Origin: CAYTZH01 sp964442285
Lineage (GTDB): Bacteria > Myxococcota_A > UBA9160 > JAFDET01
Reading direction: 5' to 3'
Assembly (NCBI GenBank): GCA_964442285.1
Contig: CAYTZH010000027.1
Location: forward strand, 1-64,000
DNA length: 64,000 nt
Shown: positions 34,261 through 43,458 of the stretch, piece by piece
Layout: each line of letters starts with the position of its first letter
Position numbering within the stretch: position 1 is the first letter of the stretch
The notes under the pieces: model-generated
The model's input: only the letters and a program-made list of their open reading frames with translations
Database searches by the model: none
Told to the model about the DNA's origin: nothing
Translations under genes and position numbers: made by a program

Positions 34261-35409
34261 ATGTCCATCGTCCAGCGCGCCGCCCGCCACGCGCGGCTCT
34301 CCGCCCAGGCCCACGAGCTCACGCGGCGCACGCCGCCGTTCCTGATCTTCTTCATCAACTCGATCTGCAACCTGAAGTGCGCCCACTGCTTCTACTGGGA
34401 GAGCCTCAACAAGAAGGACGACCTCAGCTTCGAGGAGATCGTGGCGCTGTCCCGCGACCTCGACCCCTTCGAGAACCTCAACCTCTCGGGCGGCGAGCCC
34501 TTCATGCGCAAGGAGTTCGCCGAGATCTGTCTGCAGTTCGTCGAGCAGAACCAGGTCAAGCAGATCTACGTGCCCACCAACGGCTACTACACCGAGAAGA
34601 CCATTGCGGCGCTCGAGAAGATCCTGGTCCACGATCGGCTGCAGCTGTTCGCGTGCGAGATCTCCCTGGATGGGATGCCCGAGTTCCACAACGAGTTCCG
34701 GGGCAACCCCCGCTCCTTCCAGAAGGCCATGGAGACCTACGACGCCCTGGCCGAGCTCCAGAAGCGGCACCCGAGGCTGCGCATCCACTCGATCGCCACC
34801 GTGACCCACACCAACGTGGACGAGATCCGGCGCCTCACCACCTACCTCTACGAGCGCTGTCCGGCCATGGACCACCACAACATCGCCATCATCCGCGGCG
34901 ACCGGAAGGATCCCTCGCTCCAGGGCCCGGCGCTCGCGGGCTACCGCGACCTCTACGCCTACGCCCGGCGGCTCTGGGCCGATCGCGAGCAGGGCCGCTT
35001 CGGCGCCATCGTGGATCCGATGCTCACCTGGGCCAAGCTGCGGACCGCCGAAGAGCGACGCATGGTGGTGCCCTGCAAGGCGGGCGTGCTCTCGGGCGTG
35101 GTCTACGCCAACGGGGACGTGGCGGTCTGCGAAACCGAGGCCGAGTACGGCCGTCTCGGCAACCTCCGGGAGCGGAGCTTCCGGGAGATCTGGTGGTCGG
35201 CGGAGGCCGAGGCCCAGCGCGAGCGCATCCGGAACAAGTGCTGCCACTGCACCAACGAGGTCTTCCTCTGGCCCAGCATCACCTTCCAGCCGGCCCAGCT
35301 GGCCCGCGCGCTGGCGGGCGCCCGGGCCTGGGAGAAGCCCGAGCCGCTGCCGGCCGACGAGCGGGCGCCCATCCGGCTCGGCCCGGACCTGCTCCCGGTG
35401 ACCGAGTGA
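34261..35409 (+). CDS. radical SAM/SPASM-domain protein
   Basis: 382 aa. Radical SAM cluster motif CNLKCAHC (residues 37-44), the GGEP motif (LNLSGGEPF), and a C-terminal SPASM-like cysteine set (VPCKAG, VAVCE, NKCCHCTNEVF) for auxiliary 4Fe-4S clusters. SPASM proteins modify peptides or, in some cases, sugars and other small molecules. No precursor peptide was found beside it; its place between an epimerase and a flippase suggests a glycan-related role, which is inference. ATG 34261 has GGAG upstream. Its stop region is duplicated 24 bases downstream. Confidence 0.9.
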   Translation: MSIVQRAARHARLSAQAHELTRRTPPFLIFFINSICNLKCAHCFYWESLNKKDDLSFEEIVALSRDLDPFENLNLSGGEPFMRKEFAEICLQFVEQNQVKQIYVPTNGYYTEKTIAALEKILVHDRLQLFACEISLDGMPEFHNEFRGNPRSFQKAMETYDALAELQKRHPRLRIHSIATVTHTNVDEIRRLTTYLYERCPAMDHHNIAIIRGDRKDPSLQGPALAGYRDLYAYARRLWADREQGRFGAIVDPMLTWAKLRTAEERRMVVPCKAGVLSGVVYANGDVAVCETEAEYGRLGNLRERSFREIWWSAEAEAQRERIRNKCCHCTNEVFLWPSITFQPAQLARALAGARAWEKPEPLPADERAPIRLGPDLLPVTE

Positions 35410-35438
35410 GGCGCCGAGCGGCGCTCCGAGTGAGGCGC
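35402..35438. repeat. duplicated 13-bp segment spanning the SPASM gene stop
   Basis: CCGAGTGAGGCGC occurs at 35402-35414, where it contains the TGA stop (35407-35409), and again at 35426-35438. The period is 24 bases. Confidence 0.8.
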
Positions 35439-35452
35439 GCCGCCTCGGGCTC

Positions 35453-36907
35453 ATGAGCCGCGGTCCCCTGCGCCTGCTGCGCGACTTCGCCGCCCTCTCG
35501 GGCGGCGAGCTGCTGGCCAAGCTCGCCGGCTTCGGCGCCTTCGCCTATCTCGCCCGGGTGCTCGGCCCCTCGCCCTACGGCGCCGTCGAGCTCGCCGTGG
35601 CGGTGGTGACGTTCGCCGCCCTGATCGTCGACTTCGGCTTCGGGCCGGTGGGGGCCCGGGAGATCACCCGCGATCGCCGCCGCGCCGAGCCCCTGGCCGC
35701 GGGCATCCCCGCGGCGCGGCTGCTCCTCGCCGGTCTGGCGTTCGGGGTCGTCTTCGCCGCGAGCCTGCTGCTGGCCGACGGCGCCGACACCCGACGCCTG
35801 ATCCAGCTGTTCGGGCTCTCGCTGTTCGCGCTGCCCTGGACGCTCAACTGGCTGCTCCAGAGCACGGACCGGATGGCCTGGGTGGGTCTCGCCCAGCCCC
35901 TGCGCATGGGCCTCTTCCTGCTGGGGGTCCTCGTGCTGGTGCGGGGCGGCGACGACCTCTGGCGCGTCGGGCTGCTCGAGACCGTGGCGGCCGTGGCGTT
36001 CGCCCTCTACTTCCTCGGCGCGCAGCTGCGGCTCGGCATCGCACCGCGGCTGCGCTTCGACCGCGGGGCCATGCGCGCCCTCTTCCGCGAGGCCGCGCCC
36101 GTGGGCTCGAGCCAGCTGCTCTGGGCCGCCAACCAGTACCTGCCCACCGTGCTGGTGGCCTCCCTGGTGGGCGGCGCAGCGGTCGGCTGGTTCGGCGGCT
36201 CCCTGCGGATCGTGGTGAGCCTCGGCACCTTCGTCTGGCTGTACTTCTTCAACCTCTATCCCTCGCTGGTGCGCAGCGCGGAGGAGCCGCGCGCGCGCTA
36301 CCGCGCCCTGATCGCGCCCTCCTTTCGGGCCACCGCCTGGCTCGGCATCCTCGGCGCCCTGCTGGGCACCCTGCTGGCGGACCCGCTCTGCCGGCTGGCG
36401 TACGGCGCGCGCTTCGGCGAGGCGGCGGCGGTCTTCGGGGTGCTGGTCTGGGTGCTGCCCATCTCCCTGCTCTCGGGACATGCGCGCTTCTCCCTGATCG
36501 CCTACGGACGCCAGTCGCGAGAGCTCGTGGCCCAGGCGGTGGGCACCCTCGTGACCCTCGGCCTCGGGGCCCTGCTCGTGACGCAGCTCGGCGTCACCGG
36601 GGCGGCCTGGGCGATGCTGGTCGCGGCCCTCGCCGTCTGGGGCGTGGCCCACGGCGCGGCCCGGGAGGTGGTCGGGGGCCTCCCGCTGCTCGGCCCGGCG
36701 GCGCGACCCGCCGTCGCCGCCCTCGGTGCGGGCGCCCTCGGCCTCGCGCTCGTGCGCGTCACCCCGGCGGGCCCCTGGCTGGCAGCGGGCGCCGCCGCCC
36801 TGGCCTACACCGGGCTGGCGTTGCTGCTGGAGCGCTCGCTCCTGGCGGACCTGCGGGCGTTGCTCGCGGCGCGGACCAGCGTCGTCGTCGAGGGCGTCGA
36901 GCCGTGA
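35453..36907 (+). CDS. Wzx-like polysaccharide flippase (second)
   Basis: 484 aa, about 12-14 membrane helices, beginning LLRDFAALSGGELLAKLAGFGAFAYLARVLGPSPYGAVELA, a characteristic flippase N-terminus. Predicted to flip lipid-linked oligosaccharide. Unlike the flippase at 29366 it is coupled (GTGA) to the GT39-like genes that follow, so the locus may make two polymers or a polymer and a decorated lipid. ATG 35453 lacks a strong ribosome-binding site. Confidence 0.88.
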   Translation: MSRGPLRLLRDFAALSGGELLAKLAGFGAFAYLARVLGPSPYGAVELAVAVVTFAALIVDFGFGPVGAREITRDRRRAEPLAAGIPAARLLLAGLAFGVVFAASLLLADGADTRRLIQLFGLSLFALPWTLNWLLQSTDRMAWVGLAQPLRMGLFLLGVLVLVRGGDDLWRVGLLETVAAVAFALYFLGAQLRLGIAPRLRFDRGAMRALFREAAPVGSSQLLWAANQYLPTVLVASLVGGAAVGWFGGSLRIVVSLGTFVWLYFFNLYPSLVRSAEEPRARYRALIAPSFRATAWLGILGALLGTLLADPLCRLAYGARFGEAAAVFGVLVWVLPISLLSGHARFSLIAYGRQSRELVAQAVGTLVTLGLGALLVTQLGVTGAAWAMLVAALAVWGVAHGAAREVVGGLPLLGPAARPAVAALGAGALGLALVRVTPAGPWLAAGAAALAYTGLALLLERSLLADLRALLAARTSVVVEGVEP

Positions 36908-38385
36908 GCGAGCGCGGCGTGGCCCTGCGCCTCTTCCTCACCTGCTGGGTCGTCTACGGCATGCACTTCGCCACGAACATCGTGCGCGAGCACTATCCCG
37001 TCTTCAGCCTGGCGGAGCGGGCCACCCTGCGGGTGGACCCCTACCTAGGCCTCCACCCCGACCTCTTCGAGATCGAGGGCCGCGGCGCCTACATCAACAA
37101 CAACCCGGGCGCCTCGCTCCTCGCCGCACCGGCCTACCTCCTGGTGCGCCCCGCCGTGGACGTGGTCGCCGCGCGGGTGGCGGCCGCCCGCGCCACCCAG
37201 GGCGGACCGGTGACCGCGGAGTACGACACCAAGTACCCGATGCGGGTCGAGTTCTTCCGCAAGGTCCGGGAGCGGGGCCTGGACGTCCGCTTCGGCCTCG
37301 CCGCCTGGTCGACCCACGGCCTGTTCATGGCGCCCCTGGGCGCGGCCGGCGCGCTGGTGATGCGCGCGCTGCTCCTCCGCCTCGGGCTCTCGGCGCCCGC
37401 CGCCCTCTGGCTCGCCCTGCTCTACGCCTTCGGAACGCCGGTCTTCTTCCGCTCGGGCTTCCTGAACCAGAACATGCTCGTGGCCCATGCCACCCTCTTC
37501 GCCTTCGCCCTGCTGTGGCGGCCGGACCGTCCGGGGGGCATCGAGGACCGCAGCCCGCGCCTGGCCCTGGCCGGGGTCGCGGCCGGAACGACGCTCCTGT
37601 GCGACTACAGCGGCGTGGTGCCGCTGCTGGCCCTGGGCCTCTACGCGGGCGTCCAGCTCCTGCGCGCCCACGGCCCGACAGCCGCCGCACCCCGGGTCGG
37701 CGCCCTGGTGGCGGGGGGCGCGCTGCCCGTGGCCGTGCTCCTCGGCTACCAGCAGTGGGCCTTCGGGAATCCCCTCTTCCCGGCCCAGCGCTACATGCCC
37801 GATACGGCCTACAGCGTGCGGGGCTGGTTCGGACTGACGCCACCGGCGCCAGACCTGCTCACCGCGAACCTCTTCGACCTGCGCTTCGGCCTGTTCGCCT
37901 TCTGTCCCCTGCTCTTGCTGGGTGTCGTCGGCTGGGCCGCCGCCCTGGGCCGGCGCTCGGTGCGCGCGGAGGCCGTCCTGGCCCTGGGGATCTTCCTCGG
38001 GCTCTGGCTCTTCGCCAGCGCGGTGCAGTTCGGTCGTCTCCAGTGGAACACCGGCGTGCGCTACATGGTCCCGGCCGTTCCGCTGCTCTTCCTGGCCACG
38101 GCCCTGGCGCTGAGACACCTGCCCCGGCCGTGGGCCGTCGGGCTCGGCATCGCGAGCGTGGCCCAGTCCTGGGCCCTGGCCATGGTGCGCGAGGACGTGC
38201 CCACCTCCCTGGCGAGCGCCCTGCTGGCGGGCGTCCAGCTGCCCTGGCTCTCGGTCCTCGGCATGATGGGCGGCCAGTACCTGGACTTCCTCGGCCGCCG
38301 CCCGCCGGACCCGACGCTGCTGGTGCTGCTCGTGGGCGGGCTGCTCGCCTGTCTGTGGCTGCCCGCCCGGCGGGCCCCGGCGTGA
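36904..38385 (+). CDS. polytopic membrane protein, GT-C-like
   Basis: 493 aa with about ten hydrophobic helices and a periplasmic loop after the first helix (LRVDPYLGLHPDLFEIEGRGAYINNNPGASLLAAPAYLL). The layout is that of GT-C/PMT-like polyprenyl-phosphate-sugar glycosyltransferases, but the usual DE or DD motif in the first loop is not clear: DLFEIEG is the nearest acidic stretch. The 'INNNPGASLLAAP' phrase recurs in a family of uncharacterised bacterial membrane proteins that I know only by appearance. GTG 36904 overlaps the flippase stop; the next gene overlaps its stop in turn. Confidence 0.72.
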   Translation: MSERGVALRLFLTCWVVYGMHFATNIVREHYPVFSLAERATLRVDPYLGLHPDLFEIEGRGAYINNNPGASLLAAPAYLLVRPAVDVVAARVAAARATQGGPVTAEYDTKYPMRVEFFRKVRERGLDVRFGLAAWSTHGLFMAPLGAAGALVMRALLLRLGLSAPAALWLALLYAFGTPVFFRSGFLNQNMLVAHATLFAFALLWRPDRPGGIEDRSPRLALAGVAAGTTLLCDYSGVVPLLALGLYAGVQLLRAHGPTAAAPRVGALVAGGALPVAVLLGYQQWAFGNPLFPAQRYMPDTAYSVRGWFGLTPPAPDLLTANLFDLRFGLFAFCPLLLLGVVGWAAALGRRSVRAEAVLALGIFLGLWLFASAVQFGRLQWNTGVRYMVPAVPLLFLATALALRHLPRPWAVGLGIASVAQSWALAMVREDVPTSLASALLAGVQLPWLSVLGMMGGQYLDFLGRRPPDPTLLVLLVGGLLACLWLPARRAPA

Positions 38386-40073
38386 GGTGGTCGCAAGCCC
38401 TGGCCGGGGCGGGCCTCCTCGCGGCGGCGCTCGCCCTCGTCCTGGGAGATCCCGCCCTGCTGGCCGAGCCGGGCGCCGCCCGGGAGCGGCTCCGGACCCT
38501 CCGGCAGGGCTTCGGCCTCTGCGGCCTGGCGCTCGGGGTCCACGGCCTGCTCCTGCTCGGGGTCAGCCTGCGGCCGCCGGCCGCGGGTCCGGCACGCCCC
38601 CTCTGGACGCCGCCCCCCGGGCTGGAGCCCCCCGCCCCGCGCGCCGAGGGCGCGCTGCTCGTGGCGCTGCTGCTGGCCGCCGTCGCTACGCGGATTCCGG
38701 GCCTCGGAAGCGACCTCTGGCTGGACGAGGTCTTCACCCTCACGGACTTCGTCCGCCCGTCGCTGTTCCGGATCCTGTCCGACTACTCGAGCGACAATCA
38801 GCACCTCCTCTACTCCGTCGCCGCCCACGCCAGCGTCGCGGCCTTCGGGGAGAACCCCCAGGCCCTGCGCCTGCCCGCGCTGCTGTTCGGGGTGGCCAGC
38901 CTCGCCGCCCTGTGGCGACTGGGCCGGCTGGTGGCGGGACCGCGCGAGGCGCTCGCCGCGACAGCGCTGCTCGCCTTCTCCTACCACCACATCTGGTTCT
39001 CTCAGAACGCCCGCGGCTATACGGGCCTGCTCCTCATGACGATCCTCAGCACGGACCTGCTCCTGCGCGGACTCTGGCAGGGACGCTGGCGGACCTGGCT
39101 GGCCTACGCAGGGGTCCTGGCCCTCGGCATGGCCGTCCACCTCACCATGGGCTTCGTGGCCCTGGCCCAGGGCCTGGTGGTCCTGGTGCTGCTGCTCCGG
39201 GCCGGGCGCCTCGACGCTGGCCGGCTGCGGCCGCTGCTCGCCTTGGGCCTCGCCGGTCTCTTCACCTTCCAGACCTATGCACTGGTCCTGCCTCAGCTTC
39301 TGGAGTTCTTCACCCGGCCCGGAGGCGGCTCCGGGGGCGGGGCCAGCGAGTGGAAGAGCCCGCTGTGGATGCTCCGGGAGACGCTGCGGGGGCTCGGGCT
39401 CGGCCTGGCTCTCGGGAGCGCCGGTCTGGTCGGGGCCGGGGTCCTCTTCGGCAGCGGGCTCGTCTCCACCGCCCGCCGCAGCCCTGCGCTCGCGGCCCTC
39501 TTCCTGCTGCCGCCGCTGCTCGGCGCGGCGACCATGATCGGCCTCGGGCGCAATCTCTGGCCGCGGTTCTTCTTCAACGTCTTCGGCTTCGGGGCCCTGT
39601 TCGGCGTCCGGGGCGCCATGGTCCTGGGTGCCTGGGCCGCCGCCCGGATCCCCAGCCCAGCCTGGCGACCCGCGCCCACCGCCGCGGGCCTCGTCCTGGC
39701 CGTCGGGCTCGTGGCGGCCTCGGCGGTGACCCTGCCCCGGGTCTACCGCCACCCCAAGCAGGACTTCAGCGGCGCCCGCGACTTCGTCCTCGGCAGCCGG
39801 GCGCCAGGGGATCGGGTGGTGGCGGTCGGCCTCGCCGGGGAGGCCTATCGGCGCTACTACGCCCCGGACTGGCCCGTCGCCGGCTCGCTGGAGGAGCTGC
39901 GCGGGCTCCAGCCCGCGACCGGCTCCACCTGGGTGCTGGTCACCCTGCCCGGCCACCTGGCGGCGACGGCCCCGGCGCTGAGCGCTGCGCTGGAGCGCGA
40001 GTTCGAGACGGTGCGCGTGTTTCCGGGTACCGTCGGCGACGGCGCGGTATGGGTCCACCGCACGGCCCGTTGA
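38382..40073 (+). CDS. GT39/PMT-like membrane glycosyltransferase
   Basis: 563 aa. Two N-terminal helices, then the PMT-type core: the acidic loop motif LGSDLWLDEVFTLTDF (DE pair), NQHLLYSVAAHASVAAFGENPQALRLPALLFG, and FSQNARGYTGLLL, followed by more membrane helices and a C-terminal soluble domain (about 470-563) that resembles the small periplasmic domain of such enzymes. It would transfer a sugar from a polyprenyl phosphate on the periplasmic side, plausibly supplied by the GT2 encoded next at 40106. GTG 38382 overlaps the previous stop. Confidence 0.85.
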   Translation: MRWSQALAGAGLLAAALALVLGDPALLAEPGAARERLRTLRQGFGLCGLALGVHGLLLLGVSLRPPAAGPARPLWTPPPGLEPPAPRAEGALLVALLLAAVATRIPGLGSDLWLDEVFTLTDFVRPSLFRILSDYSSDNQHLLYSVAAHASVAAFGENPQALRLPALLFGVASLAALWRLGRLVAGPREALAATALLAFSYHHIWFSQNARGYTGLLLMTILSTDLLLRGLWQGRWRTWLAYAGVLALGMAVHLTMGFVALAQGLVVLVLLLRAGRLDAGRLRPLLALGLAGLFTFQTYALVLPQLLEFFTRPGGGSGGGASEWKSPLWMLRETLRGLGLGLALGSAGLVGAGVLFGSGLVSTARRSPALAALFLLPPLLGAATMIGLGRNLWPRFFFNVFGFGALFGVRGAMVLGAWAAARIPSPAWRPAPTAAGLVLAVGLVAASAVTLPRVYRHPKQDFSGARDFVLGSRAPGDRVVAVGLAGEAYRRYYAPDWPVAGSLEELRGLQPATGSTWVLVTLPGHLAATAPALSAALEREFETVRVFPGTVGDGAVWVHRTAR

Positions 40074-40105
40074 GCCGAGAGAACCCCCTGGAGGAGGTCC
40101 GCCGC

Positions 40106-41020
40106 ATGAGCCAGGTCGCGAGTCCCCCGCCCGGCACCCTGCCCGTTGCCGGCGCCGTCGAAGGCGTGAGCGTGGTGATGCCCGCCTACGACGAGGAGCA
40201 GGGGATCGCCGAATCGGTGCGCCGGGTGCGCGCGGTGATGGGCCGCCAGGACCGCAGCTGGGAGCTGGTGGTGGTGGACGACGGCTCCTCCGACCACACC
40301 GCCGCGCTGGCCGAGGCCGAGGGGGCCACGGTCGTGCGGCTGCCGCGCAACCGCGGCTACGGCGGCGCCCTCAAGGCGGGCATCACCCGCGCCAAGTACG
40401 ACACGATCGTGATCACCGACGCCGACTGCACCTACCCCCCCGAGGCGATCCCCGGGATGCTCGACCGGGCGGAGGGCTACGACATGGTCGTGGGCGCGCG
40501 GATCGGCGAGGACGTGCACGTCCCCCTGGAGCGCCGGCCGGCCAAGTGGCTGCTCACGCGGCTCGCGAGCTACCTGGCGGGGCAGGAGATCCCGGATCTG
40601 AACTCCGGGCTGCGGGTGATCCGGCGCCCGCTGGTGGAGCGTTTCGAATATCTTCTGCCCTCGGGCTTCTCCTTCACCACCACGATCACCCTCGCGGCCC
40701 TCTGCAACGACGCCCTCGTGGCCTACCACCCGATCTCGTACCACCGGCGCGAGGGCAGCTCGAAGATCCGGCCCACCCACGCCTTCGACTTCCTGCTGCT
40801 GATCCTGCGCACGGTGGTGTACTTCAATCCGCTCAAGGTCTTCCTGCCCCTCGGCGGGGTCTTCTTCCTGGTGGGCCTGGCCAAGTTCGCCTACGACATC
40901 ACGCTGGGGAACTTCTCCGAGACCGCGCTCCTGGGCTTCCTCGGCGCGGCGCTGCTCTGGTCGGTGGGGCTGCTATCGGACCAGATCGCGCGGGTCGGGC
41001 TGGCGCCCCGTCAACGCTGA
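40106..41020 (+). CDS. polyprenyl-phosphate glycosyltransferase (DPM1-like GT2)
   Basis: 304 aa. GT-A domain with VSVVMPAYDEEQGI, VVVDDGSSDHTAALA, NRGYGGALKAGI and ITDADCTYPPEAIP (DAD metal site), then GLRVIRR and two C-terminal membrane helices (about 245-295). Such enzymes charge undecaprenyl phosphate with a hexose for membrane GT-C enzymes. ATG 40106 follows GGAGGAGG by about eight bases. It sits between the PMT-like gene and an AglD-like gene, a combination often seen for protein or lipid glycosylation. Confidence 0.92.
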   Translation: MSQVASPPPGTLPVAGAVEGVSVVMPAYDEEQGIAESVRRVRAVMGRQDRSWELVVVDDGSSDHTAALAEAEGATVVRLPRNRGYGGALKAGITRAKYDTIVITDADCTYPPEAIPGMLDRAEGYDMVVGARIGEDVHVPLERRPAKWLLTRLASYLAGQEIPDLNSGLRVIRRPLVERFEYLLPSGFSFTTTITLAALCNDALVAYHPISYHRREGSSKIRPTHAFDFLLLILRTVVYFNPLKVFLPLGGVFFLVGLAKFAYDITLGNFSETALLGFLGAALLWSVGLLSDQIARVGLAPRQR

Positions 41021-41025
41021 GCCCC

Positions 41026-42003
41026 GTGAGCGACCTGCCGACCCGACGCTGGGCCCGCCTGGGGCCGCTGCTGCTGCGCCTGGGCGTAACCGCCGGCGTG
41101 CTGGCGGCGCTCGCCCTGCAGCTGCCCCTGGACGAGCTCACCGGCGCCCTCGCGCGCACGCCGCCCGGGCTCTGGCTCGCGGTCGTGGGCGGCTTCCTGC
41201 TGGGCCACGGCGTGACGGCCCTCAAGTGGCGGCTGCTCCTCCACGCAACCGGCGTCCGTCCGGGCGTAAACGAGACCCTCCGGGCCCACGGCGCGGGCCT
41301 CTTCGCCAATCTCTGCCTGCCGTCCATCGTGGGGGGCGACGTGGTCCGCGCCGGCCTGGTGATCCGGCGCCATGGCCACGCGGCGCGGGTGGCCGTGGGC
41401 GGACTCGCCGATCGGGTGCTGGACACGGCGGCGCTCACCCTGCTGGCAGCCACCGGCGCCCTGCTCGCACCGGGCGTGCTGGACGGCCTCGCCGGCCGCA
41501 TCCTGGCCCTGGCCGCCTTCGGCTGTCTCGCCGCCACCCTGGGCGCGCTGGCGGCGGCCCGCTGGCTCGATCCCGCGCCCCTGCCCCCCCGGCTGGCCGG
41601 CGTGCTCGAGAAGGTGCGCGAGGCCCTCGACGCCCTGGGCCGGCGTCCGGTTGCGGCGCTGGGGGCCCTGGTCCTCTCGCTGGCCGTCCAGAGCGCCTTC
41701 GTGCTCCTGAACGCCCAGCTGGGCGCCGCGATCGGCATCGCCCTGCCCCTGGCGGCCTGGCTGCTGGCCTGGCCCCTCGCCAAGCTGGTGGCGCTGGTGC
41801 CCGTGAGTCTCGGCGGCATCGGCGTCCGCGAGGTCGCCCTGGCCGGCCTGCTGGTGCCGTTCGCCGTCGCGCCCGCCCTCGCAGTGGCGCAGTCGCTGCT
41901 CTGGGAGACGGTGCTCGTCGCGGCGGGGCTCGTCGCCGGCGGCGCCGCGCTCGCCCTCGGCGCCCGGCCCGGGGATGCGTCCGTGGCGGGGGCGACCCCG
42001 TGA
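41026..42003 (+). CDS. AglD/LPG-synthase-type membrane protein (UPF0104)
   Basis: 325 aa with about eight membrane helices. Family marks: GHGVTALKWRLLL, the LFANLCLPSIVGGDVVRAGLV segment, DRVLDTAALTLLA, and PVSLGGIGVREVAL. This flippase-like domain is shared by lysylphosphatidylglycerol synthase and archaeal AglD; stand-alone copies near DPM1-like GT2 genes are thought to handle lipid-linked sugars. GTG 41026 is six bases after the GT2 stop; its own stop overlaps the mutase-like gene start. Confidence 0.88.
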   Translation: MSDLPTRRWARLGPLLLRLGVTAGVLAALALQLPLDELTGALARTPPGLWLAVVGGFLLGHGVTALKWRLLLHATGVRPGVNETLRAHGAGLFANLCLPSIVGGDVVRAGLVIRRHGHAARVAVGGLADRVLDTAALTLLAATGALLAPGVLDGLAGRILALAAFGCLAATLGALAAARWLDPAPLPPRLAGVLEKVREALDALGRRPVAALGALVLSLAVQSAFVLLNAQLGAAIGIALPLAAWLLAWPLAKLVALVPVSLGGIGVREVALAGLLVPFAVAPALAVAQSLLWETVLVAAGLVAGGAALALGARPGDASVAGATP

Positions 42004-43412
42004 GCCGGGTCGTGGTGCTCGGGGGCGGACCGGCCGGGCTCGGCGCGGCCCTGGGCCTTGCGCGGCGCGGCCTTGCGCCGGTCGTGGTCGAGCAGCGCGA
42101 GCGGGTCGGCGGCAACGCCGGGAGCTTCGAGCTGCACGGGCTCCCGGTCGACTACGGCAGCCACCGACTGCACCCCGCCTCGGATCCCGAGGTGCTCGCC
42201 CTGCTCCGCGAGCTCCTGGGCCCGGATCTGCTCACGCGCCCGCGACACGGCCGCATCGCGCTGCTCGGGCGCTTCCTGCACTTCCCGCTGCGCCCCGCCG
42301 ACCTGCTGCTGCGGGCGCCGCCGCGCTTCGCCCTCGGCGTCGCCACCGACCTGGCGGGCAAGGCGCTGCCGCGGGGCGCGGCGCGCCAGCCCGAGACCTT
42401 CGCCAGCGTCCTCGAGCGGGGTCTCGGTCGCACGATCTGCCGCGACTTCTACTTCCCCTACGCCCGCAAGATCTGGGGCATCGAGCCGGAGGAGATCGCC
42501 CCGGTGCAGGCCCACAAGCGCGTGTCGTCGGGCACCCTGGGCCGGATGCTGAGGCGGCTGCTACCGGGGGGCACCGGCAGCGGCGCCGGCAACACCAAGG
42601 GCATCTTCTACTACCCCCGCCAGGGCTTCGGCCAGATCAGCCAGGCGCTGGCCGAGGCCGCGGTGGCCGCCGGGGCCGACCTGCGCCTGCGTACCTCCGC
42701 GAGCCGCGTCGAGCTGGGCGAGGGGGTGCGCGTCACCCTCGAGGGACCGGACGGCAGCGAGTCGGTGGACGCCGACCGGGTCTGGTCGACGATTCCGGTC
42801 GGCGCGCTGGCGCGTGCCCTGGATCCGCCGGCGCCGGCCGAGGTGGTGGAGGCGGGCAGCGGGCTCGAGCTGCGGGCCATGCTGCTGGTCTACCTGGTCC
42901 TCGACCGCGACCGGTTCACCGAGTACGACGCCCACTATTTCCCCGGCGGCGAGATCCCCTTCACCCGCGTCTCCGAGCCCAAGAACTACACGGGTCGGCT
43001 CGACCCGGTGGGACGCACGGTCCTCTGCGCCGAGATCCCCTGCGCCAAGACGGATCCCGTCTGGCTCTTCGATGAGGGGGCGCTGGGGGAGCTCGTGGCC
43101 GAGGGGCTGGCGCGGGCGGGCCTCCCGCTGCGCGCGCGGGTGGTGGACACGGCCGTCGAGCGGCTGCCGGCCGCCTACCCGATCTACCGCAGCGGCTACG
43201 AGGCGCGCTTCGAGACCGTCGACCGCTGGCTCGAGGATCTGCCGCGGGTGCTGAGCTTCGGCCGGCAGGGCCTCTACGCCCACGACAACACCCACCACGC
43301 CCTGTTCATGGCCCGCTGTGCCGTGGACTGCCTTCGCGACGACGGACGCTTCGACGGGGAACGCTGGGCCGGGTACCGCAAGGTCTTCGAGACCCACGTC
43401 GTCGAGGACTGA
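42000..43412 (+). CDS. FAD-dependent UDP-galactopyranose-mutase-like flavoprotein
   Basis: 470 aa. N-terminal dinucleotide-binding motif GGGPAGLGAALGLARRG with the acidic end VVVEQRERVGGNAGSF, GSHRLHP, then a Glf/protoporphyrinogen-oxidase-like substrate domain (YFPYARKIWGIEPEEI, FYYPRQGFGQISQALAEA) and a C-terminal FAD-contact segment GRQGLYAHDNTHHALFMA. It may interconvert pyranose and furanose sugars or oxidise another lipid/sugar substrate. A homologous but different flavoprotein is encoded at 51325. GTG 42000 overlaps the previous stop; last gene of the 31-43 kb forward run. Confidence 0.85.
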   Translation: MSRVVVLGGGPAGLGAALGLARRGLAPVVVEQRERVGGNAGSFELHGLPVDYGSHRLHPASDPEVLALLRELLGPDLLTRPRHGRIALLGRFLHFPLRPADLLLRAPPRFALGVATDLAGKALPRGAARQPETFASVLERGLGRTICRDFYFPYARKIWGIEPEEIAPVQAHKRVSSGTLGRMLRRLLPGGTGSGAGNTKGIFYYPRQGFGQISQALAEAAVAAGADLRLRTSASRVELGEGVRVTLEGPDGSESVDADRVWSTIPVGALARALDPPAPAEVVEAGSGLELRAMLLVYLVLDRDRFTEYDAHYFPGGEIPFTRVSEPKNYTGRLDPVGRTVLCAEIPCAKTDPVWLFDEGALGELVAEGLARAGLPLRARVVDTAVERLPAAYPIYRSGYEARFETVDRWLEDLPRVLSFGRQGLYAHDNTHHALFMARCAVDCLRDDGRFDGERWAGYRKVFETHVVED

Positions 43413-43458
43413 GCCTCCGCGCGCCACGGGGCCCGGCGGGTCTCGAGCACCGCGGGGC

